DNA from: Promethearchaeota archaeon
GTDB lineage: Archaea; Asgardarchaeota; Lokiarchaeia; Sigyniarchaeales; SOKP01
DNA: 45,939 nucleotides
Direction: 5' to 3'
NCBI GenBank assembly: GCA_016839745.1
Contig: JAEOTS010000057.1
Location: forward strand, 1-45,939
Position numbers and translations under genes: made by a program. Positions 17,784 to 26,973 of the stretch are shown in pieces. The notes below the pieces were generated by a model, which saw only the letters and a list, made by a program, of their open reading frames with translations, ran no database searches and was not told the origin of the DNA. Each line of letters begins with the position of its first letter. Within the stretch, counting starts at the first letter, position 1.

Positions 17784-18683
17784 GTGAGAAAAATTTCGAT
17801 AGATTGGCAAAAAGCTGAAGAACATCCAGATAAAGGCCAGAAAGTTGAAGGCCGCTTCCTATTAGATTTGCGAGCTAAAGTTAACGATTTAGAGAAGCAA
17901 CTAACTGATACGAAAAATGAGTTAAATAGAACGCAGAGTAATCTTAGATCTACTAGCGAAAGCCTGGAGAGTACAACAAATGATTTAGAAAGCACTAAAT
18001 CCAGCCTTGATAGCACTAAAGCGGAACTTGGAGATACTACATCTAAACTAGAACAAAGGTTAACTGAACTTGAAGAGAAAACGAAATCTAATGCGAATTT
18101 AAATTCTGAAATTGAAGGGTTAAACGCTAATCTCGAGAGCGCAAGCTCCAAAGTAAGCGAACTTGAAAGTAAAATTGAGGAACTTGGAACTACTATCTCA
18201 GATCTCTCTTCTGAACTAGAAGATTCTAAAACTCAAATAAAAGGTTTTGAAAACACAACTTCAGAGAGTAAAGAACAAACTGACAAGTTAACTGCAGAAA
18301 TTCAAGAATTAAATAACAAGCTAACCGTTACTCAAGACGAAAATACCTCCCTAAACAGTCAATTAATGGAATTGAATAATATATTGCTCCAAAAAGACAC
18401 TAAAATTCAAGAATTAACCGATTCGATGGATGATAAAGAGAAGTTAATCAGTGCTCAAACCGCTCATTTAGAAGAAGTTGAGAGCGAATTAGGGGAATTA
18501 AAACCTCCAGAGTTGGGTACGGGTGGCTTTGCTAGCGAAGAAAGAACTACATGTCCCATGTGTGGATCCACCGGTGGTTCAATTAAACAAATTGAAGATA
18601 AAACAAAAGTCTTATCGTACGTTGGGCACATACCCATGTACGCTAAAAAACACGTATGTAAGAAATGTGGTTACGAATTCTGA
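17784..18683 (+). CDS. Long coiled-coil protein with C-terminal zinc ribbon
   Basis: This 299-residue protein has a long heptad-rich Ser/Thr/Glu coiled coil at residues about 25-235. Repeating LESTxxDLESTKSSLDSTK blocks in the first half suggest internal duplication. A Gly-rich hinge (ELGTGGFASEE) leads to a zinc ribbon with CPMCG and, about 40 residues later, CKKCGYEF at the very C-terminus. It has no signal peptide. It is likely a structural or scaffolding protein with a nucleic-acid- or protein-binding tip. The start is a GTG; there is no clear Shine-Dalgarno sequence. I know no named family. Confidence 0.75.
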   Translation: MRKISIDWQKAEEHPDKGQKVEGRFLLDLRAKVNDLEKQLTDTKNELNRTQSNLRSTSESLESTTNDLESTKSSLDSTKAELGDTTSKLEQRLTELEEKTKSNANLNSEIEGLNANLESASSKVSELESKIEELGTTISDLSSELEDSKTQIKGFENTTSESKEQTDKLTAEIQELNNKLTVTQDENTSLNSQLMELNNILLQKDTKIQELTDSMDDKEKLISAQTAHLEEVESELGELKPPELGTGGFASEERTTCPMCGSTGGSIKQIEDKTKVLSYVGHIPMYAKKHVCKKCGYEF

Positions 18684-18726
18684 TTTTTTTTATTTAATCT
18701 TTTTATTTTCTTATCTATTTTTTTAA
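18684..18726 (+). terminator. U-rich terminator after the coiled-coil gene
   Basis: Directly after the stop codon the plus strand carries three long T-tracts (about 18685-18692, 18701-18705 and 18719-18724), the classic archaeal stop signal for transcription. Confidence 0.5.
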
Positions 18727-18817
18727 ACAAATCTTAATCTCATTAAAAAATTAACTCTGTATTATCCAAAATTTAAATCTAAATTAAATTTAAAAAAAAA
18801 TTTAAAACATATTATTT

Positions 18818-20215
18818 TTATTTTCTTGCTTTCTTTTGTTCGTGAAGCTCTTCAACTTTTTCTCGGATATTTCTTAGTTTTTCACCATGCAAAGGATATT
18901 TATACATTGCTAATATACCAATCACTAAAGCTATTGCTGGAAAAACGAATATTAACACTCTTAATCCAAGAGCAACTTGTAATGGATCAACTCCCACATC
19001 AAAAGTTTTCCAACCTACTGTGTCAAAAACAGTTGCTATTGCCAAAATTACTAGGATATTTGAAAACCTTAGGACTAAAGCATTAACTCCATAGTATCCT
19101 GCTTCTCTACGCATTCCTGTAGCGACTTCGTCCTCATCTACAATATCAGCAACTACTAAATCAATTATGTAAAGTGAACCAGCTAGACCTATGCCTAATA
19201 AGAAGAAAACAATCATTCCAATCATAAAATCATCTATAAAAAATAACGGTAATAAAGCTAAAATCCAAGTTACCATTGAGATCATCCAAGCCTTTCTATT
19301 ACCTATTCTCCGAACAATTGGCCTCCACAAAATTGTAACAAAAATTGTAGCTGCTAGAAAAGCTACACCTAAAAGTAGTGAAGCCATAAATGCATCTGGT
19401 TGCAATAATACGAATTTGGCATAAAGTGGAATAATTGTTGGTAACATACCAAAAACAAACCAATTACAAAGCTCAGTAATTATGTAAAACCTAAAGGATT
19501 TACTCTTGAAGCAGAATTTAATGGTTTCAAAGAAACCGAATGCATTCTTGTAATCGTCACTAAATTCAGGTCTTTCTCTTGGACCAAATAACAGCATAAT
19601 TGAACTTCCAACAACTACGATAATACCGGCAATAATTCCAAAAAGTTGGTACTCGGGTAATGCTGCCGGTAATGGATTTGAATAATCTGTTATTATAAAT
19701 CCAGGTAATATGAAGGCAAATATCAAGCTAACGATCGTAAAGATTTGACGGATATTGTTTGCTTTAGTCCGCTCTTTCTTAGATAAGAAGACTTCAGGGA
19801 AAATTGATGTGTAGTTTAAACTGAATGCAGTGTAGAACAATTCAAAAAGTATTATGATGATTAAGAAGTAAAAGAAATTACCTATTTGATTCGCAGAACC
19901 GATTGGTAAAGGAGGTGTAAATAAGAAATACATGCTTAAGGCTAATGGTATGAAAAAAATAACCATGTATGGCAATCGTCGACCCCATTTAGTATGTGTC
20001 CTGTCTGAAAGATAACCTATCATCGGATCGTTAAACATATTCCATAATGACCATATCGAATATCCTAAAGTAATCAACCAAATATCTATCCGAACAACAG
20101 CAAAATAAAATGTAAAAACTAAGAGAATAAACGATTGATAGGCTGTTGCATCTGCAATTTGTCCAAAACTATAAAAAAACGCTTTTTTAAGAGTTCCTTT
20201 CTCTTTTTCACTCAT
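18818..20215 (-). CDS. GPH-family sugar:cation symporter (MFS), copy 1
   Basis: This 465-residue protein has about 12 membrane segments. The glycoside-pentoside-hexuronide (MelB/XylP-type) signature is clear: NMFNDPMIGYLSDRTHTKWGRRLPYM in the loop after helix 2, and ADIVDEDEVATGMRREAGYYG in the second half. It should import a glycoside or uronide with a cation. The C-terminus is a charged cytosolic tail. A paralog of nearly equal length follows upstream on the same strand, 119 bases away. A GH2 glycosidase lies 7 kb off, which fits sugar use, but the substrate cannot be read from sequence. Confidence 0.9.
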   Translation of the reverse strand: MSEKEKGTLKKAFFYSFGQIADATAYQSFILLVFTFYFAVVRIDIWLITLGYSIWSLWNMFNDPMIGYLSDRTHTKWGRRLPYMVIFFIPLALSMYFLFTPPLPIGSANQIGNFFYFLIIIILFELFYTAFSLNYTSIFPEVFLSKKERTKANNIRQIFTIVSLIFAFILPGFIITDYSNPLPAALPEYQLFGIIAGIIVVVGSSIMLLFGPRERPEFSDDYKNAFGFFETIKFCFKSKSFRFYIITELCNWFVFGMLPTIIPLYAKFVLLQPDAFMASLLLGVAFLAATIFVTILWRPIVRRIGNRKAWMISMVTWILALLPLFFIDDFMIGMIVFFLLGIGLAGSLYIIDLVVADIVDEDEVATGMRREAGYYGVNALVLRFSNILVILAIATVFDTVGWKTFDVGVDPLQVALGLRVLIFVFPAIALVIGILAMYKYPLHGEKLRNIREKVEELHEQKKARK

Positions 20216-20309
20216 ATAGAACCATCCAATAAGAATTTTTTATAAATTTTTATTAATCTAATTCAATATTTTTTCTTTTATATATTTTCATAGAAAATTG
20301 AAGGACTAT

Positions 20310-20334
20310 TATTAAAAAATAAAAAAAAATTGAG
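20310..20334 (-). terminator. U-rich terminator candidate between the two symporter genes
   Basis: A-runs on the plus strand just after the minus-strand stop at 20335 give U-runs in the transcript, suggesting that the two symporter genes are not one simple operon. Confidence 0.4.
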
Positions 20335-21726
20335 TTAAATTTTTAACTTCTTTTTTTTGTGTAGTTCCGCGAGTAGTGTTTTGATCTGTTTCAAATTAGC
20401 CCCGTCTAAAGGGTATAAGTATATTGCGATTAATGCGATTATTAAAGCGATCGCAGGGTAAATAAACATTAAACTTCTCAATTCAAAATCGGGGATATTA
20501 ATTGGACTGAATTCGCCCCAATCAGCAATAAGAAACACAGGGCCTATAATTAAAAATACAAACACTGTAGCAAATCTTTGGAAGAAAATGTTTACCCCAT
20601 AATAGCCGCCTTCTCTACGAACACCCGTCTTTACTTCATCTTCGTCAACTATATCAGCAATAATGATATCAATAATATACAATGAACCAGATAAACCTAT
20701 TCCAATTAAAAAGAATACAGCAAATGCTGCAATTTCCATACCAGGTCCTAGAAAAAATAATGGAGCTAAAGTAATAATCCAAATCGTCATTGAGATTAAC
20801 CAAGATTTCCTTGGACCAATTTTCTGGACTAACGGCTTCCAAAGTAGAGTCATAAAGATTGCAGCAGATAAAAAGGTAACCCCTAATAATAGAGAAATCA
20901 TAAAAGGATCTCCAATTCCTAATATGAATTCACCGTAAAGTGGAACAACTACGGGTAGCATACCATAAACAAACCAGTTAGCAATTTCTGCGGGAATATA
21001 CCTCATGAAGCTTTTGCTCTTTATACAATATTTAAGAGCATTGAAGAAACTAGGGGCTTCCTTGTATTCTTGCTTGAATTCTGTTCTTCCTTTTGGTGAA
21101 AATTTTAGAAATATTAAACCTGGGATAATTACGATGATTGCAACAATTAATGCAAATGTAGGATACTCTCCTGGTCCAGGACTCGTGTAACTAGAGATGA
21201 ATATACCCGGTAAAAGAAAAGCAGCTATTAACCCAAAAATTGCAAAAAGTTGTCTTACATTATTGCCCTTAGCTCTTTCTTCCTCTGTAATAAATATTTC
21301 TGGGAATAAAGATGTAAAATTAATATCGTACATAGTAAAAAAGAGCTCAAAAATTATGATTATAATTAGAAAATATACAAAATTAATAGTCTCATCAATA
21401 ATTCCATAAGAAAAAGGTGGTACAAATAGGAAGAAAAGAATAATCGCAATAGGTAATAATGACACCATAACCCAAGGAATTCGACGACCCCATCTTGTGT
21501 GAGTTCTATCTGATAAATACCCAATAAATGTGTCGTTAAAACTATTCCAAATTGACCAAATTATAAAACCAAGAGTTATCCACCCAATATCAAGCCCCAC
21601 TACCGCAAAGTAAAATGTGAAAGTTAAAAAAGTGAACGCTTGGTAGGATGCGATATCTGATATTTGACCGATGCTGTAGGAGACTGCGCGTTTATACGAA
21701 AATTTTCTTTTTTGGTTTTCGCTCAT
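20335..21726 (-). CDS. GPH-family sugar:cation symporter (MFS), copy 2
   Basis: This 463-residue paralog of the neighbouring symporter shares its topology and motifs: NSFNDTFIGYLSDRTHTRWGRRIPW after helix 2 and ADIVDEDEVKTGVRREGGYYG in the C-half. Differences cluster in membrane helices, as expected if the two carry different sugars. The first residues (MSENQKRKFSYKRAVSYSIGQISD) set the start at the ATG 21726. The upstream 160 bases to the divergent methyltransferase gene hold both promoters. Confidence 0.9.
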   Translation of the reverse strand: MSENQKRKFSYKRAVSYSIGQISDIASYQAFTFLTFTFYFAVVGLDIGWITLGFIIWSIWNSFNDTFIGYLSDRTHTRWGRRIPWVMVSLLPIAIILFFLFVPPFSYGIIDETINFVYFLIIIIIFELFFTMYDINFTSLFPEIFITEEERAKGNNVRQLFAIFGLIAAFLLPGIFISSYTSPGPGEYPTFALIVAIIVIIPGLIFLKFSPKGRTEFKQEYKEAPSFFNALKYCIKSKSFMRYIPAEIANWFVYGMLPVVVPLYGEFILGIGDPFMISLLLGVTFLSAAIFMTLLWKPLVQKIGPRKSWLISMTIWIITLAPLFFLGPGMEIAAFAVFFLIGIGLSGSLYIIDIIIADIVDEDEVKTGVRREGGYYGVNIFFQRFATVFVFLIIGPVFLIADWGEFSPINIPDFELRSLMFIYPAIALIIALIAIYLYPLDGANLKQIKTLLAELHKKKKLKI

Positions 21727-21888
21727 GATCTTCAGTTTTAAATAAATTGATAATAATCATATTTCTTTTCTGTCTTTATAAATATTTAGATGAGAAATTC
21801 TCTTTTTTCTTCACCACTTGTCCATTAGAAATACTATGAAAACCTATTAACCAAAATTTTTAATACTTATTCGTTCTATTCTCCTAAT

Positions 21889-22419
21889 ATGAGTCAACAG
21901 AATGAAAGGAAATTAAGGCTAAGGATTTTTGCGGTAATATGGAGTGGCATCTTAGTTATTATAGTTTTCCCTATTATTGGTATTCTTGTCTCTTTACTCC
22001 TAGATTCTATTTTAGGCCTATCAATAATCTTACCTCCTCCGATTAATACTCTTATAGGAATTCCCATCTTAACTTGTGGCTTTTTTTGGGCTATATGGGC
22101 AAATCTTGATATATTTAGACGAGGAAAAGGAAGCCCAGTACCTTTAAAAGATACGCAAACGACTATCTTAGTTGTAAAGGGACCATATAAATTTTGCAGA
22201 AATCCTATGATTTTTGGTTATATTTTAGTGTGGATTGGTCTTGGATTCCTTTTTAATTCATTCTTTCTTTTAATTGGCTTCTCAATTATTATGACTTCAC
22301 TGTTGGTAATATTTGTGAAGTTATGGGAGGAAAATAATTTGGAGGAAAGGTTCGGGGATTCTTACCGAGAATATAAAAAAAAAGTCTCTTTCTTAATTCC
22401 TCTACCTCCTAAAAAATAA
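21889..22419 (+). CDS. Isoprenylcysteine carboxyl methyltransferase-like membrane protein
   Basis: This 176-residue membrane protein has four hydrophobic segments (about 12-35, 42-70, 103-125 and 127-150). The SAM-binding signature of the ICMT/PEMT/NnrU-like group is present: VKGPYKFCRNPMIFGYILVW and, near the C-terminus, EENNLEERFGDSYREYKKKV. The substrate is open: lipids, an isoprenoid or a prenylated cysteine. The window's GTPases do not end in a CaaX-like cysteine, so prenyl-protein methylation is not suggested here. Confidence 0.85.
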   Translation: MSQQNERKLRLRIFAVIWSGILVIIVFPIIGILVSLLLDSILGLSIILPPPINTLIGIPILTCGFFWAIWANLDIFRRGKGSPVPLKDTQTTILVVKGPYKFCRNPMIFGYILVWIGLGFLFNSFFLLIGFSIIMTSLLVIFVKLWEENNLEERFGDSYREYKKKVSFLIPLPPKK

Positions 22420-22524
22420 CATATTCATTTAGGAGAGTAATAAATCATCGAATATTACAGAGACAAAATTAAATATTATAGAACTCTGTAACTAATATAT
22501 TTCATATTTCTCCTCGTGTTCAAA

Positions 22525-23964
22525 ATGAAATTAGAAAAGCTTTTTAGACCAAAATCGATGGCTGTTGTTGGGATTTCGAAAAAGAATCCATTGAGTCCCG
22601 GAAGAATCGTTTTGTTAAAAAACGAATTTGAAATGAATGTTAAAGTATATGGCATCTATCCATCTGGAGGAGATCTTGAAGGGATCAAGTTATATGAAAA
22701 ATTAGACAAATTACCAGAAATTCCTGACTTACTTGTAATTGCTGTTGGACCAGACGATACTTTAGGATATGTTCAAGATTGTGTTGATTTAAATATCCCT
22801 TCCTGTGTAATAATAGGAGGAGGATTTGCTGAAATTGGTGGTAAAGGTAAGAAAAGGCAACAAGAACTCGAGAAGATCGCTTTTGATAACGATATCGCTG
22901 TCCTCGGTCCGAACTGTTTAGGCGTTTACGCGAGTCCTACTGTTGACACGATTTTTTTACCTACAGAACGCATCACAAGACCCCCTAAGGGCACTGTAGC
23001 ACTAATAAGTCAATCAGGAGGAGTTTTAGTTGATCAATTCTTTGTAAAGTTCAGTGAGAGGAATATAGGGGTTTCAACTGCAGTTTCTATAGGCAATCGA
23101 GCAGTTGTGGATGAGGTAATGCTGTTAGAGTATTTTAGTAAAGTTGATCAAGAGACCTCAAACATTGCTTTCTATTTAGAAGGATTCAAAGAGGGTAATG
23201 CTAGGAAATTTTTACAACTAGCTAAAGAATCAGAGGATACAGTAGTGACATTTTTTGGAGGAAAAACTCGAGAAGGTAAAGTTGCGACCCAATCACATAC
23301 AGCTAGCTTAGCAGGAGATTACAAAATTCTTAGTGGAGCGTTAAGACAATATCAAATAATACAACCTACCTCAGAAAGTGAGCTATTAACATGTTTAAAA
23401 GTATACGATGTCTTGTCTCATCGAAAAAATCCTTTTGGGAAAAATGTGATTACCTACGGGGATGTTGTGATCGTCTCAGTTTCTGGTGGACACGGTGTGA
23501 TAGCCTCAGACATGTTGAAAAAATACGGATTGAATGCGGTACGACTTGAACGACAAGAGAAGAAAGATTTAAAAGAACTTATGAACCCATCAGCAAGAGA
23601 AATAGCTTCTTTTAATAACCCAATTGATTTAACGGGCTCTGTAATCGATACAGATATAGAAGATGTAGTAAGGTATTTATCAGATATTGAACGGATTGAA
23701 TGCATAATATTGTTATTGCTTCCATATCCACCGAATATCTCTTTTCAAATCGGAAGAAGGATAGCAAACATAGTTTCAACTAAAAATAAACCCGTTGTGT
23801 GTTTTGTTCCATATGTTGCGAAATACTCTCTAATAATCGAATCCCTTGAACTCGCTTACATCCCAGTGTTTCATTCAATTAAAGAAGCAGTTCAAGCTGT
23901 CTCCGCACTTAAACACCGGACTAGAATCGATAATATAAAAAAAGGAAATTTATTTTGGCAGTAA
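22525..23964 (+). CDS. Acyl-CoA synthetase (ADP/NDP-forming), alpha-type subunit
   Basis: This 479-residue protein has a CoA-binding Rossmann domain (FRPKSMAVVGIS near the start, GIYPSG) and two succinyl-CoA-synthetase-like domains (VLGPNCLGVY, ALISQSGGVLVDQ). His258 in SHTASLAGD matches the catalytic phospho-histidine of archaeal ADP-forming acetyl-CoA synthetase alpha subunits. It would make ATP from acyl-CoA in fermentation together with an ATP-grasp beta subunit, which is not in the window. A GTG at 22516 is in frame, but the ATG at 22525 gives the usual MKLEKLFRPKS onset. Confidence 0.88.
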   Translation: MKLEKLFRPKSMAVVGISKKNPLSPGRIVLLKNEFEMNVKVYGIYPSGGDLEGIKLYEKLDKLPEIPDLLVIAVGPDDTLGYVQDCVDLNIPSCVIIGGGFAEIGGKGKKRQQELEKIAFDNDIAVLGPNCLGVYASPTVDTIFLPTERITRPPKGTVALISQSGGVLVDQFFVKFSERNIGVSTAVSIGNRAVVDEVMLLEYFSKVDQETSNIAFYLEGFKEGNARKFLQLAKESEDTVVTFFGGKTREGKVATQSHTASLAGDYKILSGALRQYQIIQPTSESELLTCLKVYDVLSHRKNPFGKNVITYGDVVIVSVSGGHGVIASDMLKKYGLNAVRLERQEKKDLKELMNPSAREIASFNNPIDLTGSVIDTDIEDVVRYLSDIERIECIILLLLPYPPNISFQIGRRIANIVSTKNKPVVCFVPYVAKYSLIIESLELAYIPVFHSIKEAVQAVSALKHRTRIDNIKKGNLFWQ

Positions 23965-24044
23965 TTTTAGTCTAACTAGATGAATAAACTTTAGAAATTT
24001 GTTTAATTTAATGGAATTATTATTGAAATATTTTAATTAAAAAG

Positions 24045-24938
24045 ATGAGAAATTTGGATAAGAAAATAGGCTGGATAGGAACTGGCGTTATGGGAAAGTC
24101 TATGTGTGCTCATATCTTGAAAGCAGGATATAAAGTTTCAGTTTATAACCGAACCAAAGAAAAAAGTAAAGAATTAGTTGATAAGGGCGCAATATGGTGT
24201 TCAAATCCAAAGGATGTTGCTGAGAAGAGCGATATTGTCTTTACGATTGTTGGTTTCCCTCACGATGTCGAGGAAGTATATTTTGGAGACAACGGAATTT
24301 TAAAATCGATAAAAAATAACTCGATTATAGTAGATATGACAACTTCTGAGCCTTCCCTAGCTCAAAGGATTTATAATGAGGCGAAGAAAATAGGAGTGTC
24401 ATCTTTGGATGCTCCTGTATCTGGTGGAGATGTAGGAGCAAAAAATGGAACACTTGCAATAATGATTGGCGGTGATAAAGAGACTTACGAAAAAGTGTTA
24501 CCGTTTTTCGAGTTAATGGGAGAAAATATATCCTATATGGGCAAAGAAGGAGCAGGACAGCACACTAAAATGAGCAATCAAATTCTCATAGCTTCTACGA
24601 TGATTGGAACTATCGAATCTCTTTTATATGCTCATAAAGCTGGAAATGACTTGGACGATGTAATTCAAGTTATTGGAAAGGGAGCTGCAGGTTGTTGGTC
24701 AATTAACAATCTAGGACCTCGAATTGCTAAAGGTAATTTTGAACCGGGATTTTTTATTAAACACTTCGTAAAAGATATGGGAATCGCGCTAAAGGAAGCG
24801 AGAATTTTGAAATTGTCACTACCAGGGCTTGCCCTCGCTTATCAATTTTATATGTATGCTATGGCATTAGGTTTGGAGAACCTGGGAAGTCAAGGATTAT
24901 ACAAAGTTTTAGGAAAAATGAATGGAATAGACATATAA
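24045..24938 (+). CDS. NAD-binding beta-hydroxyacid dehydrogenase (3-hydroxyisobutyrate dehydrogenase family)
   Basis: This is a 297-residue full-length member. The Rossmann motif GWIGTGVMGKSM is at the N-terminus, followed by VYNRTKEK with Arg after the second strand, suggesting NADP as well as NAD. DAPVSGGDVGAKNGTLAIMIGG is the family substrate loop and Lys175 in GQHTKMSNQ is the catalytic lysine; KDMGIALKEA lies in the helical half. It could be a glyoxylate/succinic-semialdehyde reductase or a 3-hydroxyisobutyrate dehydrogenase. It is 80 bases after the acyl-CoA synthetase gene on the same strand. Confidence 0.9.
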   Translation: MRNLDKKIGWIGTGVMGKSMCAHILKAGYKVSVYNRTKEKSKELVDKGAIWCSNPKDVAEKSDIVFTIVGFPHDVEEVYFGDNGILKSIKNNSIIVDMTTSEPSLAQRIYNEAKKIGVSSLDAPVSGGDVGAKNGTLAIMIGGDKETYEKVLPFFELMGENISYMGKEGAGQHTKMSNQILIASTMIGTIESLLYAHKAGNDLDDVIQVIGKGAAGCWSINNLGPRIAKGNFEPGFFIKHFVKDMGIALKEARILKLSLPGLALAYQFYMYAMALGLENLGSQGLYKVLGKMNGIDI

Positions 24939-24960
24939 TCATACCCCAAAATCTCAAATT

Positions 24961-26076
24961 TTAATAATTATCTTTTAAGAATTCTTCTAACTTTTGTAAA
25001 GCTTCTGGCATATTTTTTCTACCAAATCCTATTCTAAAATGACGATCACCATAATCGTAGTTAGAACTCGGCATTAACAACACGCTCTTTTCTTTCAGTA
25101 GTTTTAAACAAAAAGTCCCTACGCCCTCATCTATAAGTAATCTCGGAAAAGCTATCGAACCTGCTTTAGGCTTTATCCACTTGAAAAAATTATTGTATTT
25201 ATTAAAAAAATCATCTAAGAGATTCAAGTTGCTATCTATAATTTCTAAATTTCTGTTTATAATTTTACTTCTATTGCGTAGTGCCAAGATTGCAAAAAAC
25301 TCACTTAGAGCACTATTGCAAATGGTCGTATAATTTTTAAATGAGGCAACTTCTCCAAAAAGCGTGTTATCTTTTGTCGCAATCCAACCAATTCTTAGCC
25401 CAGCTAAACCAAAAGATTTGGACATAACTCCAATTGAAACTCCTTTCTCGTAAAGATCACAAGCAGAAGGCAGTCTTTCAGCTTCATTATACTCTAAAAA
25501 TTTATATACTTCGTCAGAAAGCAGATAAATGTTATTTGTTTTAGCCAAATTAATAATTTTTTCGTAAATATCTTTCTTTGGAAGATAACCCGTAGGATTA
25601 TGAGGGAAGTTAACAACAATACATTTTGTAGATTGGGTAATATTAGTTTCTAAAAATTGTAAATCAAGATTCCAAAGGTTCTCGTCATCCATTACCCACT
25701 TGGTAACTTTACACCCAATAGCGTTAGCGATTTCGTAGAGAGATTGGTATGCCGGATATTGAACAATTAAGTGGTCATCTTTCTTCAAAAGAACATTCAT
25801 AAATATAAAAATCGCCTCTTCAGCCCCGGAAAACACAATCACTTCCTCAGAGTCAATATTACGATACAATTTAGAAATTTCTTCTCGTAATATAGGATTG
25901 CCGAGAGATTCAGTATACCCTAACGTAACATTTTTGAGATCTTCTAAGGAATTCTTTTCTAAAAATAGCAATTCCTCTACGCTAAATGATTCACAATCTG
26001 AAGAACACAAAGAATACTTAACTTTAAACTCATACTTTGCGAAATATTCTTCTAATTTAAAGTCCTTAATTCTCAT
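24961..26076 (-). CDS. PLP-dependent aminotransferase, class I/II
   Basis: This 371-residue fold-type I enzyme contains GYTESLGNPILREEIS, SGAEEAIF, NFPHNPTGYLP, LSDEVYKFLE and the PLP lysine Lys220 in MSKSFGLAGLRIGW, with RIGFGRKNMPEAL near the end (substrate carboxylate Arg). The sequence is close to the aspartate/kynurenine/capreomycidine-like branch, where substrate is hard to predict. It starts 7 bases after the ferredoxin-like gene, so the two are co-transcribed. There is no regulatory sign. Confidence 0.88.
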   Translation of the reverse strand: MRIKDFKLEEYFAKYEFKVKYSLCSSDCESFSVEELLFLEKNSLEDLKNVTLGYTESLGNPILREEISKLYRNIDSEEVIVFSGAEEAIFIFMNVLLKKDDHLIVQYPAYQSLYEIANAIGCKVTKWVMDDENLWNLDLQFLETNITQSTKCIVVNFPHNPTGYLPKKDIYEKIINLAKTNNIYLLSDEVYKFLEYNEAERLPSACDLYEKGVSIGVMSKSFGLAGLRIGWIATKDNTLFGEVASFKNYTTICNSALSEFFAILALRNRSKIINRNLEIIDSNLNLLDDFFNKYNNFFKWIKPKAGSIAFPRLLIDEGVGTFCLKLLKEKSVLLMPSSNYDYGDRHFRIGFGRKNMPEALQKLEEFLKDNY

Positions 26077-26082
26077 TTCATT

Positions 26083-26898
26083 CTAGGTAACATCGACAAG
26101 TTTTTCGATTTGTTTGATTGATTTTTCTACAAAATCTTTATCATTTATTGTGAGTTCTATCGCATTTTGGGGGCAAATTTCTACACACCGACCACACCCC
26201 CTGCACTCCCCAGTAATTTTGGCATGATTGTCAACCATGTGAATCGCATCGACAAAACATATTCCTTGCATACAAGTTCCACATCCAATACATCTTTCTG
26301 TTACTTTTAGGGTTACTCCCGACATTTTTTGCACTTTAGAACCAATTTTAGAAGCTACCACGGGAGCTATACGCCATAAGCAACAGCAAGGATCGCAATT
26401 ACATATACTAAGAAGTTTATATCCAGGATTTACGCCAAGCCATTGCTTATCTAATCGATTTCTTCCAATCATATGAACTAATCCTGCTTCTTTACATTTT
26501 CTTATGTGATCAAGGGCTTCTTCCTTAGTTACGAGTCGCCCTAATTGGGGATTTATCCCTAAAACAGCCTCTCCCAGAAACATACACCCTAAATCAATTG
26601 GATAGTCGCTGCACTGCATTGATTCTCGACATATACAAAAATTCATTACCCAATGATAGTTAGCTTTTTCTATAAAGTGTTCCAAAACTTTTGAGGGCAA
26701 CACCATTTCATTTTGTTTTTCAACTTCTTTATTAATAGAAATTACTTTATCTTGCGTCAAGTAAATAATATCGTCTCCCTCAAAAAGTAACCAATCAAAC
26801 AATTTTCCTATTAATGGAAACCTCGTTAATTTAGCTATTAATTTAATATTAGGAAAAGTTTTTTCCAGTAAATTTACGAACCAAAGAGGTCTTGCCAT
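26083..26898 (-). CDS. Iron-sulfur protein with two C-terminal 4Fe-4S motifs
   Basis: This 271-residue protein ends in a ferredoxin-like domain: CIGCGTCMQGICF (one spacer longer than usual and lacking Pro) and CRGCGRCVEICPQNAI. The N-terminal part has its own cysteine clusters, FCICRESMQCSDYPIDLGCMFLG and SICNCDPCCCLWR, likely metal or cluster sites of a redox family seen in anaerobes. No signal peptide is present. It is first in a two-gene unit with the aminotransferase. The partner protein is unknown. Confidence 0.82.
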   Translation of the reverse strand: MARPLWFVNLLEKTFPNIKLIAKLTRFPLIGKLFDWLLFEGDDIIYLTQDKVISINKEVEKQNEMVLPSKVLEHFIEKANYHWVMNFCICRESMQCSDYPIDLGCMFLGEAVLGINPQLGRLVTKEEALDHIRKCKEAGLVHMIGRNRLDKQWLGVNPGYKLLSICNCDPCCCLWRIAPVVASKIGSKVQKMSGVTLKVTERCIGCGTCMQGICFVDAIHMVDNHAKITGECRGCGRCVEICPQNAIELTINDKDFVEKSIKQIEKLVDVT

Positions 26899-26973
26899 AC
26901 TATATTCCGTCCCACTAATACTAAATTATTCTAACTTTAATATCTATTATTCTGTAAGAAATATAAAATTAGT

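Noticed and set aside
18000..18060. Short repeated units as a possible CRISPR or tandem repeat
   Set aside because: The repetition is in coding frame (LEST/LDST heptads) and imperfect; no spacer structure is present.
17732..18151. Minus-strand 139-residue Ser/Leu-rich frame
   Set aside because: Antisense shadow of the repeated coiled-coil coding sequence at 17784-18683.
22516..22524. GTG start for the acyl-CoA synthetase subunit
   Set aside because: It adds only three residues; the ATG at 22525 gives the usual family N-terminus.
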